From positions 107,866,501 to 107,930,500 of the forward strand of contig CM027380.1 in the NCBI GenBank assembly GCA_015680905.1: a stretch of DNA of 64,000 nucleotides, in the 5' to 3' direction. This document shows positions 44,935-55,829 of the stretch, piece after piece. Source of the DNA: Coptis chinensis. Its lineage: Eukaryota > Streptophyta > Magnoliopsida > Ranunculales > Ranunculaceae. The position numbers and the translations under genes were made by a program. Numbering within the stretch: position 1 is the first letter of the stretch; every line of letters starts with the position of its first letter. The notes under the pieces were generated by a model that saw only the letters and a list, made by a program, of their open reading frames with translations, was not told the origin of the DNA and did not search any database.

Positions 44935-47664
44935 TTAATATCTTTCCTTTATTTCAATGATGGGAATGTGGGTTAAGATGCTCCAGTTTCTCTTAGTAAT
45001 AATAGGGCACAAATAGATTACCAATTTGCGAAGCATGGTGAGTGGTTTCAACTCCTCTGGCTTGAAATCAAGGAATTCGCAGTATCTAAAACTCAATTGT
45101 TGAAGTGACGTGAGTTGGTTTAATCCTTGGGGGAGAGAGGAATGCGGAAGAGAAAAGATTAGAAGAGTCTTGAGGTTGTTGTTGTAGGTGAGGGACATTA
45201 ACGATTTTGAAAGAACACCTACATCTCTCCATAATTCCAGAGTTTCAAGCCGAGGAGGAAAAAGGTAGTGCGGTTCCACCTTCAAATTTGGGCAATTATA
45301 AAGGAACAAGTATGTAATATTGGACATCATCCAAGTAGTAGGGAGCGTGGAGCCAACATAGTTATATATTTCCAATCGTTCCAAGCTTTCTTTATGTGGT
45401 TCCAGATTTTCAAGAACACCTTCCATCCTTCGTATCTCCTCTTCGCTGCTGACGTCTCCAATATATGGCCTATATTCTCTATCTCCGAAACTTAACCCCA
45501 ATAATGAAATGTTTTTCTTTTTATGCAATTCTGCCTGCTTGGCCTCATTCACATTTTTTACATGCCTTAACCCCATAATATATAGGCTTCCTTTTAGAAA
45601 ATTGAGATTTCCTAATTCCCCAATCACGGACCCTTTGCTGCTTCCATCACTCACAACAAACTTACTTAATGTTCGAAGCTGACTCAATCTCTCAATGCCT
45701 CCTCGCGGATAATACATTAGATCAGTAGTGCCTTTGATTTCCAAATGTCTTAGGTTAGAAAGTTCCCCAATTCCTTCTGGCAGTTTGCAAAGCTTAAAAC
45801 AACCATTAAGCTTCAATGTTTGCAAATTAACTAGACCTCTCACTGTCTCAGGCAATTCCGTCAGATTTGAATTATTCGACAAATCAAGGTACCGAAGATG
45901 TAATAATCTACTCACTTCACTTGGAAGTACGCCAAACTCAGAAAATAGGCCTTTATAACCCAAATCCAAGGTCCTAAGACATGTCAACTGGTGTAATGCA
46001 GAAAGTACCGACCTGGATGCTTTTCCTACCAACAGCGTGCGTAACTTCTTCGCTTCATAGATAGATGGATTCTTTACATCATCAACTGTCAAATGACGAA
46101 TCTTGTGACTGCTAATTTTCTCATTATTCACCAAAATAGAGCAATCAGTTTTTGTGAGGTACTCGGCAAAGTCATGTACCAGATCATGCATCTTGCATCT
46201 GAAAATGTTTCCATCATCGTATTTTTCAAAAATTTGGAAGAATGATCGCATCGCTAGAGCATCGAAATACTCGACACCAACCCTCTCTAGCTCTCTTGCT
46301 CCATCAGAGCCGAGATAACCTTGAGCCATCCATAGCTTCACCAACTGATCCTTCTCCATGTTATGGTCTTTCGGAAAGATTGCACAGTACATAAAGCATC
46401 GTTTCAAAACTGACGGCAAAGCGTGATAGCTCAACAGAAGAGCAGGTAAAAAACCTTTTTCTTGTGTTTCCCAAATGTCACTTTCTAATACACCCATCCA
46501 ATCTTCTTTTGCTTGTTTGAATCGCATTAGACTTGCTAATGTCTTGACAGCTAGTGGAACACCTTTGCATTTCTTCGCGAGTTCTTGTCCAATTCCCTTC
46601 AACCTTTCCTGCTCTTGTTGTGTTCTTCCCCAAAAAGCTATTTGCCTAAATATGTGCCAACAGTCATTATCTGACAACTGTGTAAGCCTGTGTATATAAG
46701 TTGAACCGATCATCTTCGCAACTTCCTCGTTACGTGTGGTGACGATGATTTTGCTTCCTCGCTCACCACCATCCAGAGATAATTTCAATGGCTCCCAACA
46801 ACCGGAATCTTCAGTCCAAACATCATCTAGCACAAGCAAAAACTGCTTTCCCTTTACGGAGTTGCACAAAAGTTTGCGTAGAGTTTCACTCCCAACCTCA
46901 CTTTGTGGATTTTTTCCAGTAGCTTGCTCAATGATTTCTCTTGCAACCCTTATAAGATCAAAAGGTTCGGAAACACAAACCCATATTTTCAGCTCAAAAG
47001 TGGTCATTATAGTTTCTTCGTTAAACACTACCTGCGCAAGAGTTGTCTTACCAAACCCGCCAGTTCCAACTATTGACAAGATAGGTACATGAATCCGAGT
47101 TTCTTGTTGACTAGTCTCGCACAGCAGCATGCTTAGCATCTTTTGTTTGTCGAAATCCCGACCATATATATCCATTACATCCACACCAGAGTTAGTAAGT
47201 TGTCGAGGCTCCTCCTCATGGCTATGACTCTGAACGAGGCTTAGTTGATCCTTGTTTAGAGCAATCACATCTAGTCTTTCTCTTATGCATTTAATCCTAT
47301 GAGCAATATCATGGCGTACACTAACATGTTTAAAGCAAGCACACATAGATAACAAGTAGGAACGGACCCTATTGGTAACGTGAGAGCCATTGGCAGAAAT
47401 GAGAATTCGTGAGTTCCATTCATCCAATACATCATCTGCATCATACATCACATCTTCGAGCTCTCCCAACCAAATCTTTACTGCACTATCATGTCTTGCT
47501 TTCTTTTCTGCATCTTCAAGCACTGCTTTAACCAAACGGAGCTTAGTCTCGAGGTTTTCTAATTCTTCACGAACCCCCACCACCAACCGCACCTCCTGTT
47601 CAATTTCTATTCGGATGATTGAGGCCAACTGGTCCACGACAGCAGAAAGTATCGCTTGAGCCAT
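44935..47664 (-). CDS. CC-NB-ARC-LRR (CNL) disease-resistance protein, RGA type
   Basis: A single exon of 909 residues. The N-terminal Rx-type coiled coil (about 1-140) starts MAQAILSAVVDQLASI and includes LGELEDVMYDADDVLDEW. NB-ARC (about 165-500): P-loop GTGGFGKTTLAQVVF, RNBS-A FELKIWVCVSEPFD, kinase-2 FLLVLDDVW, RNBS-B GSKIIVTTRN, GLPL-equivalent CKGVPLAVKTL, RNBS-D CFMYCAIFPKDH, MHD CKMHDLVHDFA. About ten leucine-rich repeats follow (for example LHLRYLDLSNNSNLTELPET). All nucleotide-binding motifs look intact. By family it is an intracellular immune receptor that switches from ADP to ATP state on pathogen sensing. No integrated decoy domain is visible. Its stop lies close to the 5' remnant of the FKBP pseudogene, and an hAT element sits 400 bp upstream of the start. 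Confidence 0.96.
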   Translation of the reverse strand: MAQAILSAVVDQLASIIRIEIEQEVRLVVGVREELENLETKLRLVKAVLEDAEKKARHDSAVKIWLGELEDVMYDADDVLDEWNSRILISANGSHVTNRVRSYLLSMCACFKHVSVRHDIAHRIKCIRERLDVIALNKDQLSLVQSHSHEEEPRQLTNSGVDVMDIYGRDFDKQKMLSMLLCETSQQETRIHVPILSIVGTGGFGKTTLAQVVFNEETIMTTFELKIWVCVSEPFDLIRVAREIIEQATGKNPQSEVGSETLRKLLCNSVKGKQFLLVLDDVWTEDSGCWEPLKLSLDGGERGSKIIVTTRNEEVAKMIGSTYIHRLTQLSDNDCWHIFRQIAFWGRTQQEQERLKGIGQELAKKCKGVPLAVKTLASLMRFKQAKEDWMGVLESDIWETQEKGFLPALLLSYHALPSVLKRCFMYCAIFPKDHNMEKDQLVKLWMAQGYLGSDGARELERVGVEYFDALAMRSFFQIFEKYDDGNIFRCKMHDLVHDFAEYLTKTDCSILVNNEKISSHKIRHLTVDDVKNPSIYEAKKLRTLLVGKASRSVLSALHQLTCLRTLDLGYKGLFSEFGVLPSEVSRLLHLRYLDLSNNSNLTELPETVRGLVNLQTLKLNGCFKLCKLPEGIGELSNLRHLEIKGTTDLMYYPRGGIERLSQLRTLSKFVVSDGSSKGSVIGELGNLNFLKGSLYIMGLRHVKNVNEAKQAELHKKKNISLLGLSFGDREYRPYIGDVSSEEEIRRMEGVLENLEPHKESLERLEIYNYVGSTLPTTWMMSNITYLFLYNCPNLKVEPHYLFPPRLETLELWRDVGVLSKSLMSLTYNNNLKTLLIFSLPHSSLPQGLNQLTSLQQLSFRYCEFLDFKPEELKPLTMLRKLVIYLCPIITKRNWSILTHIPIIEIKERY

Positions 47665-48060
47665 GTTTTTTATGAATCAACAAAAAAGAAATGAGGTACA
47701 AGAAGCTTATTAGGCTGCTCTAGTGTGAAGACTAATAATGGGAGAGTGAGACCAAATCAAGGAGAGATGCACTAGAGTCAAGTCCAAGCCAAATGAATTA
47801 CTGATGTTAGGTTGGAACATGTGGAACAGTGGAAGCGGGGACTGGGGATACCACAAAAGACAAGACTCAATGAAACGCAAAGGTACGCTTAAGCAGATGC
47901 AATGACTGTGTATAATAGAGACAACTTGTTCATATCTGGTCATTGTGAGATTTTCGAGTTTTATTCTTTTTTTCGCTGATTAATGAGTTTTTTTAGTTTT
48001 AACTGTAATTTGGCTTAGCATTGAAATATGTTAATGATTTAACTGTGGGATGGAGACATG
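47665..48060. other. Upstream region of the CNL gene
   Basis: About 400 bp between the CNL start and an hAT element, AT-rich; presumably contains the CNL promoter. No specific motif that I can defend. Confidence 0.4.
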
Positions 48061-48068
48061 GAGTATAG

Positions 48069-49333
48069 CAAGGACCAAAATATCGCCTATATATCCGATA
48101 TATCGCCGATATATATCGTTTTTTTTTTACACCGATATCGATATTTCCGATATATATCCACCGAATATAGAACCATTTTTTCCCGATATATATCGAAATA
48201 TCCTATATAAAACTTTATATCGCGATATAACCGATATATATCGTTTGACTTTTTGACCATTTTTTAATATAAAGATTTCTGATATATCCATATATATCGG
48301 CGAGATATCCGATATATATCCGATGACGAGACACAAGAACCTGATACTGATGATGATGATAGTGGTGGTGGTGATGGTGACAACAATGGTGGTGGTGGTG
48401 GAGGTAATTTTAACGTTCAATTGCATGACTCAACTGATGAGGAAACTCCATTGGACCCACAATTATATGAGGTTGCACCCAGAAACAATAGTGGTAGAGG
48501 AGTTCTTAATGACCATTCCCAAAGAATGTATGAGCCAGGGCGTAGAAGTGTTGGTTAAAGAAGACAACGATGACACATTATACGAAATGATGTTGATATT
48601 GATTCAGTTTCTTCTAATTTTGAAGCAATGAGTATGAGTTCAGGGACACTCGACTATGACAATGAGAAGGTATATGGTAGTGGTTGGGGATACAACCAAT
48701 TAAGAGATAACGATTCTTCTAGTGGCATGATCAGTCACCCTGCGAGTAGTGCGTCATATGGTTCTTCATATGGATATTGGATGGGGGTTGATCAACAACT
48801 TTATGGTGCACCACAACCTGAACCAACATATGGACAACTCTATCCAAGTTATGAATATGTTGGAACTGCACCTGGATTTGTTGCATTGCGCCCAATGTAT
48901 ACTTACACCAACACTCCTCGAATTAAAATCATGTTAGAATTTTCAACACAAAAATATGAGTAGCATGTTCGACAATTTCTCGACGGTGGGTATAACTCTA
49001 TATACACTTGGGTAGGGTATTGTGAAGCAGTTAGGATTCAAGAATCGGATATGGAAGTTGACCAGTCACGTCACTCGTTTATGTATTAATGTAACTTATT
49101 TATCTTATTTTGTAATTTGAGACTTTGAGTACATTAGATTATGATATTGTGGTTAATTATTTGTCAATAATTTTTTATGGTTTTTTATGGTTTTCTTGAT
49201 AAATAAATGTTGCTATTATGTCATTTGATATTTTAGATAGTTTGGACTGGTCACAAAAAAATTGGATATATCCGATATATATCGGTTTTTGGGTACACCG
49301 ATATATTCACCGAATTCAATATTTTGGTCCTTG
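48069..49333. mobile_element. hAT-type element (1265 bp) with CGATATATCG subterminal repeats
   Basis: Perfect 15-bp ends CAAGGACCAAAATAT / ATATTTTGGTCCTTG, flanked by GAGTATAG at 48061-48068 and 49334-49341 (8-bp target duplication). The left 250 bp carries a dense cluster of CGATATATCG / CCGATATATATCGG motifs, and a few more lie at the right end (GATATATCCGATATATATCGG at about 49264). The interior holds the tail of a coding sequence. Probably an internally deleted hAT. Confidence 0.95.
48321..48963 (+). pseudogene. C-terminal coding remnant within the hAT element
   Basis: Frame-shifting plus-strand pieces read DDGGGGGNF-like glycine/aspartate-rich sequence, then DPQLYEVAPRNNSGRGVLN, then, at 48628-48963, SSGTLDYDNEKVYGSGWGYN and YGAPQPEPTYGQLYPSYEYV. 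This is a low-complexity, Tyr/Ser/Gly-rich hydrophilic tail. No BED finger or dimerisation domain is left. Likely the end of the element's own transposase gene, by position only. Confidence 0.45.
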
Positions 49334-49341
49334 GAGTATAG

Positions 49342-49781
49342 AATCAGCAAGAGGTCTCAAGTATGAATAGGTTACGGTTTCCCTTGGTAGGTGTCCCAAC
49401 AAATTGGATTGATGGTGTTGCCATTAAGCATTAGCTTCCCTGCATACAATTACGACAGCAGACCAAAAGATCAAAATTGAGGATGCTACCTGGAGTTGCA
49501 AACTTAACTAATAGCCCGGGGGGGGGTGGGTGCACCCCAGAATCGGGCAAAGTTGGGTATCCGGAGATGGTCCTATAACTATCCAAGCTGCAATAGATGG
49601 GTGCAACCATGCAACTTACGTCTTTAAAAGCTCTTCCTTTCATACATTGAAAAAGAAGTTCCTACCAAATTAGGTCACAGGCTTACTTAAGTTGAGATGG
49701 CCACAAGTCCCAGCTCTCCTCATTTAACTAACCCCCCTTTTACAGGGTGATATGACAGACAAAAATGGTGCTTCATAGTGT
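49342..49781. other. Intergenic between hAT and MULE, no gene recognised
   Basis: Contains a G run (GGGGGGGG at about 49519) and no conserved open frame. Confidence 0.4.
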
Positions 49782-51548
49782 TATTAACTACCAAGAAATT
49801 GGGCCGAAGGTCCAATTTTAATTCAAAACAACTGTAGAGAACAGTGTTTTGTAGTAATCACTCTCAGACCCATTTTCCACGTCAAAACAACTCACGGACC
49901 TAGTTTTCCTATTTTAATAACCCTCAAGGACAAATTAAGTTGGCCAAGTCCGTTATAATTTTATTAAATACCCTTTTTACCCTTTTGTGTGTTAAGCAAA
50001 TCGAAGATGTTTTCAAAATTAGAAATAAACAACACGCTCTGGTTTCAATCGATTACTTCTTCTCCCTCAATTGAAAATCGAGTGGGTTCCTCAACTGAAG
50101 TTTTCAATCTATAGCTTCTTCTTCTTGCCGTCTAAAAATGTTCTTATTCAAACTTTGTATTTATAATCTATAGTATTTTGAAATCTTCATTTGATTTTGT
50201 TTTGAAATCATCTATTGTTTATAGCAATGATATTATGTGGTGTAATGATGTCTAAAAACGTTAGTTTTTATATCATATTTTGTTTTTTCATATTTTAGAT
50301 CAGATCTATGATTTTGAGATATAATTTGTTTATAGCTATGATATAGTTTTTATATCATGTTTGTTTTGAAAACGCTGTTTTATGTATTTTTCTTAATTGA
50401 ACTTTAGGGTTTGATTTTGATTTTTGCTATGAACAATTATTGTTCATACGTATTTGTTGTATGAACAATCATTGTTCCATACACAAACAGATATGAACAA
50501 CCAATGTTCATAGTAGTTGTAAATACATTGACGATGAATTTTTTCTTAATTGAACTTTAGGTTTTGATTTTGCTTTTTGCTATGAACAATTATTGTTCAT
50601 ACGTATTTGTTGTATGAACAATCATTGTTCATACCCAAACAGCTATGAACAACCAATGTTTATAGTAGTTGTAAATACATTTGATGATGCATTTTATTAT
50701 GATTTTGTAGTTTATATGGATCATAGTGTGATTGGAGTTTTTTGTTACAATGGTGGTAGTCTTTCCATTTGTATTGGGTTGGATTCTTCTATTGGTGTTG
50801 TTGTACAAGAGTTACATGAAAAATGGCCTGATTTGGGATTAACATGCTATAATATGTGTTTCAACCGTAACGAGAAAGATAACCTGATTGAATCTGATGG
50901 GGAGTTGCATTCTTTGGCTTGTTACTGTTTTGCAAAGAAGATTGCAATTGTTGAGATCAGAGTGGTTGTTTGTGTCACTTCGTTGATTACCTCTAGTGGT
51001 TCTATTTCTGCAAGTTCTTCAAGTTCATCAAGTTCTTCAGTTAGTGGTGGTGGTGGTGGTGGTGTGGTTGTTGTTCGTAAACCTTTCAAGTCTGATTTTT
51101 GGGCAAGAAACTTTGATGGTGGTGTTGGGCAGCGATTTGCTTTAGGTGCGCCTGAGTTTTGCTGTAAATTGATAGAGTATTCGATTGTCAGTGGTTACAA
51201 ATATGAATTAATAAAGAATGACGAGTTTAGAGTGACCGCGGTTTGTGAGAATAAGAAGGATGGAAACTGTGAATGGTGTATATACTCTTGCGATACATAT
51301 GAAAGTTTTGAAATTAAGAAGATTAATCTTACACACACTTGTGGTTTTGCATTTAAAGACTACAACCATCCTCCTCTCACTTCTTATCTTGTAATGACTC
51401 ATATTTTGGATTTTGCTAGAGATAAACCATCTTTGTCATTGGGAGATATTACTTCTTTTTATAGTCGTGAGTATGGGCTTAAGATTTCTAAACATATGAG
51501 TTATGCGGGTAAGAAGTTGGCATTGACAGAGTTGTATGGTGATTTTGC

Positions 51549-53248
51549 TGTAGGAACCGTTATTTTAGAATGAATATTCTACAAACCGCGAACACCACGC
51601 GCATCGGAATTAATGGGTGTCCACGATTTTGGATAGAAAGTTCATACCTTTTGAATCCGGCTTCTTGATATCTCTGAGAATCCAATAGCTATGAAATCCG
51701 AATCAACAATCAACCCCTTGATTTTTGTTGTATTCATTTAGAATAGATTGGATGTTGTGTGGGCAACGATCTACCAACCCCTTTCTTTCTCTCAAAGCTA
51801 GATCCAATTTTGGATCTATCTTTCCTTGCCTCTTTTTCTAATCCAGTGAATAGTGAATTTCGACCAGGAGAAAAAGGATTCTATTTATAGACTACAACAG
51901 GGACCATGAGGAGAAATTAGGGTTGGGCCTCCGACGGGCTTGGGATTCCCATGTTCGTCCAGAACACACGACCCAAGTCCGTCAACAAATGGCTTATTCC
52001 ACTAAAGGTCATTGTTGCACTACCGCCCTAATCCCAAATTACGTGTCAGTGTTTATGGGCTCCATATTATATACTCGTTGATCTCCCCATGTTTAAGATA
52101 TCGAATGCCCGTTGATTAAGTCAAGTTACTAACAACTACATTAATCAACTTCTTATGTCCTTGAGTAGTACCACTCAACCTCATTGTCATGTCGGAATAA
52201 ATCCACCTGCAGGGTTTACATGACAATCTTTTTGAGCTCCTCAAGGGGACATCATCAACCCGACTTCCTGCGGGTCACGGATTCCTTCTATAATCAACAA
52301 CACACCTTACATATAATGTCATTACCTAATCCATCGAGTTTGTTGATTCACAAATGAATCTCACTCATTGATGATTTAAAGCAATGTACAATGCACGTAA
52401 ATGCCCGTTATTATATCCGGATTAAGAGGACAAACATCCATAATAACAGAGGTGTTTGTTCTCTTATATAGTCAGTATAAAGAGAAACAACCTCACTTGG
52501 TCCTGTTCAATACACACAAAGTGTACTAGTGTAATCTTATAGTCAAGATAGACTAATACCAGATTATACTACAACCGTACCAATGGTTTGTCCAAATCAA
52601 TGTTTTGAAAACTGAACCGGTGATCGAACCGATTTTTTGTTAAAATGGTTCAACCAGGTTCAACCATGGTTCAACTCGGTCGGACCGATTGATGTTTATT
52701 TAACAAATTTTTTAATAATTACAATAATAAAATATATAAATATATGTTTTAATTCAATATTAATTGGTATTATATATCAAAATAAATTTATTATACAAGA
52801 AATACATAGGAGTATGTTGGTTTGGAGTTTGGATTATCTTGTTTAGGTGTTAGGTTCAACTATTATCAATTTTTCAAAAAAAAAAAAAAAAAAAAAAATT
52901 ATATAAGGGTGATCCGGTTTTAGAGTCGAACCGTTCGCCCGGTTCAACCACGGTTTAAGTTTGTAAAATTTATCGGTTCGGTCGGACCCCGGTTCAAACC
53001 GGTCCGGTCCGGTTTTCTAAACACCGGTCCAAATCCATTTAGGTCGCGGAACTATTACTTATACAACGATAATATGATCTTCGTGTGTGTTCACACCATA
53101 TCATATCATCTACAAATAAAGTATTAGACACATGCATATAACTAATAACATATATAATATGCATAACATTTGCCCATATGATTATCATTCAAAATATAAA
53201 GAATTAGAGTTAATACAAAAGTAATGCTTTTAGTATATAACCCTATCA
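51549..53248 (-). mobile_element. Solo LTR inside the MULE transposase (1700 bp including a nested MITE)
   Basis: On the plus strand it runs TGTAGGAACC ... AACCCTATCA; read on the minus strand it is TGATAGGG ... CCTACA with a TATA box (CTATAAATAGAATCC, minus, about 51870). Flanks are TTTGC (51544-51548) and GTTGC (53249-53253), a 5-bp duplication with one mismatch. Taking it out restores the reading ...LYGDF-ALSYNELLWYTKEL. There is no internal retroelement region, so it is a recombined solo LTR. A 428-bp MITE is nested in it. Confidence 0.88.
52599..53026. mobile_element. MITE (428 bp) nested in the solo LTR, 9-bp target duplication
   Basis: GTCCAAATC flanks both ends (52590-52598 and 53027-53035). 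Inverted ends: AATGTTTTGAAAACTGAACCGG on the left, and CGGTGTTTAGAAAACCGGACCGG from the right on the other strand. Rich in GGTTCAACC / AACCGG. An A run (52876-52898) lies inside. The 9-bp duplication suggests a non-autonomous MULE. Confidence 0.9.
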
Positions 53249-55700
53249 GTTGCTTTATCCTATAATGAACTTTTGTGGTATACGAAGGAGTTGAAGCGAA
53301 GAGATCCTGGGAATTGTGTTGATCTTCAGGTGAATGAAGAGAGTGGGAAGTTTGAGAGGGTGTTTGTTGTTTTTGAATCGAGTATTAATGGTTTTAAATA
53401 CTATAGAGCAATGGTGTATTTAGATGGAACCTTCTTGAGATCAGAGTATAAAGGGTGCTTGTTGGCTGCTACTACCAAAAATGGAGATCAAGGTGTTCCT
53501 TTATTTTTACTTTCATGTTTTATTGTTGAACATGTATTAGTGTTGATATCTGCTTAGAGGTATGGAGTATGAACACTCATTGTTCATGTCTGTTGTGGGT
53601 ATGAACATTCCTTGTTCAAATCTGGTTTGGGTATGAACACTCATTGTTCATATCTGTTTTGGATATGAACATGTATTGTTCATAACTTTTCAGTTATCTC
53701 ATATTTGGTTATTTTTTGTGGTTTTGTAGGATTATTCCCTCTTGATGTTGGTGTTGTTGATATTGAAAATGAATCAAATTGGTTTTGGTTTCTCAATATG
53801 TTTAAGAAGGCTTTTGGTTATGAGAGAAGGTATACCTTTTTGAGTGATAGATATCATGGTTTGCTTGTGAACATTCCTCTTGTATTTCTTGATTCATATC
53901 ACAATTGCTGCTTGTGGAACATAGAGAACAACCTTCGAACAGCTTTGTCAAAGACATGTGGTGTTTCGAAATATTTGGTGTGCTTATTCAAGAAATGTGT
54001 TTATGCTTCCATGCATGAGGAGTTTCAAGAGCACATGGCTGAATTGTTGAATATAGGTGGAGATGCAGTATCTAATTTTCTATCTAGGGCACCTTATGAT
54101 AATTGGGTTAATGCATACTTTTGTGGTGCCCGGTATGGTGAGATATGCTCTTCTTTGGGAAAGTGTTTCAATAGCTGGATAGACAAAGAGCGTCATCTGC
54201 CTATCACAGCCATGTTAGATGAAATTTGCATGAAGATGATGAAAATGGCATCGGACCAGAGGATGGAGTGCAAGAATTGGAAAACTATTCTTTGTCCTAA
54301 AATGGAAGTGAAATTGGCTAAGAGGATTGAGGAGGCTCGTTCTGTGACTGTGGCAAGGTCAGATGAGCACGTGTTTCAAGTTGTTACGGAGAAGCATGAG
54401 TATCGGGTTGACTTGCTTAGTAGATATTGCACTTGTAATAATTGGGGCATAGACAGGTTCCCGGCCTTGTCGGCATGCAATTGCGAGTATTTATTGCAAA
54501 GGGGATTCAGTGTATTCATACATTGAAGTTGCATTTCTCGCCACTTCGTTCAGCAACACGTACTCTCATGGCATCACTGCAATTAGCCGCAATGAGATCT
54601 GTTCGGATGTTTCTGATGAAGTAGAAATTTTTCCACCAGATGTGAAGAGGGCTCCAGGTATGTAGACCACGAGTTAAGAGGATTGAGAACACGGGTGCTA
54701 TGCGTTATACTGCCCACAAATGTAGAAAATGCCACAAAACCGACCGGCACGACCGAAAGACTTGTCGTGGGAAAACTTCTAACACTGCTGATGTGGAATC
54801 TAGAGCAAGGGATGAGTTGCCTAGTGGTAGTGGTGATATGGTATTAAGGTTTTGGCAATTTTTTTGATGTGGGAAGCACTAGTGAGGTTGTTTGATGTTT
54901 TTGTATTAAATATTTTTTGATTGAATGATAGTTATTAATACAGTTTATTTGGAATTCATTTTTAAAGTCTCTTATGATTTCATTCATTTATTTAATTTTG
55001 ATTGTATGATACCTATTTAGGGTATTCATACCAATTGGTGGGTATGAACAATCAATGTTCATACATGAATAGGTATGAACAATCAATGTTCATACCTATT
55101 TAGGGTATGAACAATCAATGTTGATATATCAATTCATTCATGGATATAACAATTTTCATTCATGGATATAACAATTGGTGGGTATGAACAATCAATGTTC
55201 ATACATGAATAGGTATGAACAATCAATGTTCATACCTATTTAGGGTATGAACAATCAATGTTCATACATGGTATGAACAATCAATGTTGATATATCAATT
55301 CATTCATGGATATAACAATTGGTGGGTATGAACAATCAATGTTCATACTTATTTATGAACAATGAACTTTGATTTTTCATACCATTGTTCATACTCATAT
55401 TAATACAGATGTGAAACAGTGAGAAACACAGTGATTGTTTGGGTATGAACAATAAGTGTTCATACCTATTTCGTGTATGAACAATGGATGTTCATACCCA
55501 CCAAATTTAGTTTAGGGTATTACGTGTCACGTCCTAAATAAACGGTTTCGTGTCCACTTTAAATACAAAACTAACTTCTCATTTTGCACACATTTCCAAA
55601 AAATAGCGAAAGCAAAAAGAAAACTAACACAAAAACAGTAAAACCCTAGATTCCTTTTTAAACTAAAATTGTCTCCAAAATTAGAATCAAAATATATCAA

Positions 55701-55781
55701 ATGGATGAAATTTTGTGCAATACTGAAAATTGCAAGAACCCTAGGTATGAGAACGACATTTACTGTGAAGAACACAAATAA
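55701..55781 (+). CDS. Small Cys/His-rich open frame, possible first exon of the Ulp1-gene region
   Basis: 26 codons, MDEILCNTENCKNPRYENDI then YCEEHK-stop. The C-x4-C-x10-C-x2-H spacing looks like a small zinc-binding motif. The downstream sequence in another frame is very acidic (DDEKTDTDDDDGNAEEEEE, 55830-55980). It may be a separate mini-gene or the N-terminal exon of the Ulp1-like gene with a later stop. Function not known. Confidence 0.4.
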   Translation: MDEILCNTENCKNPRYENDIYCEEHK

Positions 55782-55829
55782 GAAATATCAAATGTCGTAT
55801 AAAGTATTGTAAATGATACTGTTGAAGAA

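Larger units (their letters stand above)
50716..54867 (+). pseudogene. MuDR-type MULE transposase, interrupted by a solo LTR
   Basis: Coding pieces: 50716-51548, 53249-53492 (the first five bases are the LTR target duplicate), then intron 53493-53729 (GT/AG, filled with palindromes), then from 53730 on. Domains in order: N-terminal region from MDHSVIGVFCYNGGSLSICI; a Ser/Gly linker; MuDR DNA-binding domain (FALGAPEFCCKLIEYSIVSG, CENKKDGNCEWCIYSC, THTCG); MULE DDE core (YRAMVYLDGTFLRSEYKGCL; PLDVGVVDIENESNWFWFLN; TFLSDRYHGLL); SWIM-like finger (RYCTCNNWGIDRFP, with the second half blurred by frame slips near 54475 and 54515); PPDVKRAPG; and a C-terminal CCHC knuckle (CRKCHKTDRHDRKTC). A further frame slip lies near 54660. 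The start at 50716 is preferred because upstream codons are palindrome sequence and an acceptor-like TTTTGTAG precedes it. Confidence 0.9.

Noticed and set aside
46475..47659. Plus-strand open frames opposite the CNL gene
   Set aside because: Antisense shadows of the 909-codon CNL frame.
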